Below, in pieces: positions 14,203 to 14,226 of a stretch of 14,226 nt of DNA (its first letter is position 1; every line of letters begins with the position of its first letter). Both the position numbers and the translations under genes were made by a program. The notes beneath the pieces were generated by a model. That model was not told the origin of the DNA and searched no databases. It saw only the letters and a program-made list of their open reading frames with translations. The stretch is from an uncultured Collinsella sp. Its GTDB lineage: Bacteria > Actinomycetota > Coriobacteriia > Coriobacteriales > Coriobacteriaceae. The DNA lies in assembly GCA_902489955.1 (NCBI GenBank), contig CABUBY010000042.1, positions 1 through 14,226 of the forward strand, written 5' to 3'.

Positions 14203-14226
14203 TTGAGCATTGGGGCGCGAGGTACT
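14199..14226 (-). CDS. C-terminal end of an upstream gene (partial)
   Basis: Frame VPRAPMLK followed by TGA at 14201-14199, overlapping the GTG of the next gene by the classic GTGA arrangement. Only eight codons are visible, so no function can be given; it is inferred from the overlap. Confidence 0.3.

Noticed and set aside
1..14226. CRISPR array, rRNA, complete insertion sequence
   Set aside because: No regularly spaced repeats, no rRNA signature and no transposase with paired terminal repeats were seen on either strand.

Overview
The window looks like chromosome from a high-GC Gram-positive gut actinobacterium, most likely a Coriobacteriia member close to Collinsella. This rests on the roughly 60-65% GC core genes and on the mix of an OmpR/histidine kinase pair, a galactitol-type PTS IIB, an actinobacterial septum-formation-initiator/Ppx pair and a tRNA-Leu. 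The genus is an inference from gene content and style, not a database match.

Left part (1 to about 7700, all minus strand): a defence island. Reading 5'->3' on the minus strand, it starts with an Abi_2/HEPN abortive-infection gene (7608-6592), whose leader carries an intrinsic-terminator-like hairpin. A stand-alone HNH nuclease (6514-5738) follows, then about 750 bp with no supported gene. Last comes a four-gene operon M1-M2-R1-R2: two 301-residue cytosine-C5 methyltransferases (4885-3980 and 3993-3088), a McrB-like AAA+ motor (3085-1241) and a LlaJI-family PD-(D/E)XK nuclease (from 1237, running off the left edge). Gene order and families match the LlaJI restriction-modification system of Lactococcus (asymmetric site GACGC there). 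M1 and M2 presumably each protect one strand. R1 and R2 together cleave unmodified DNA. GC content jumps inside R1: the MTases and the N-terminal third of R1 are about 43-55% GC, while the motor domain and R2 are about 65%, which suggests a modular origin.

Middle part (7949-10568, plus strand): a likely three-gene housekeeping operon. It holds a UBA-like/DUF4342 small membrane protein, an OmpR-type response regulator and its overlapping sensor kinase, closed by a strong bidirectional terminator (10588-10621). Converging on it is a small minus-strand unit with an orphan PTS IIB (11317-11030) and a VOC-fold protein (11018-10644).

Right part: a plus-strand membrane-anchored helical-repeat protein of unknown role (11481-12104) precedes tRNA-Leu(UAA) (12136-12220). 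After the tRNA, its 3' end, its terminator and an inverted T-arm-like segment occur again 199 bp downstream, with a spacer of short palindromes between the copies. A separate 21-bp inverted repeat (12484-12560) lies before the ends of the minus-strand genes ppx and the FtsB/DivIC-like septum formation initiator. The latter starts with GTG overlapping the stop of a further gene outside the window.

The most interesting points are the mosaic LlaJI-type operon, the attenuator-like leader of the Abi gene (an arrangement reminiscent of RNA-antitoxin loci), and the tRNA-tail duplication. No CRISPR array, complete insertion sequence or rRNA was seen.
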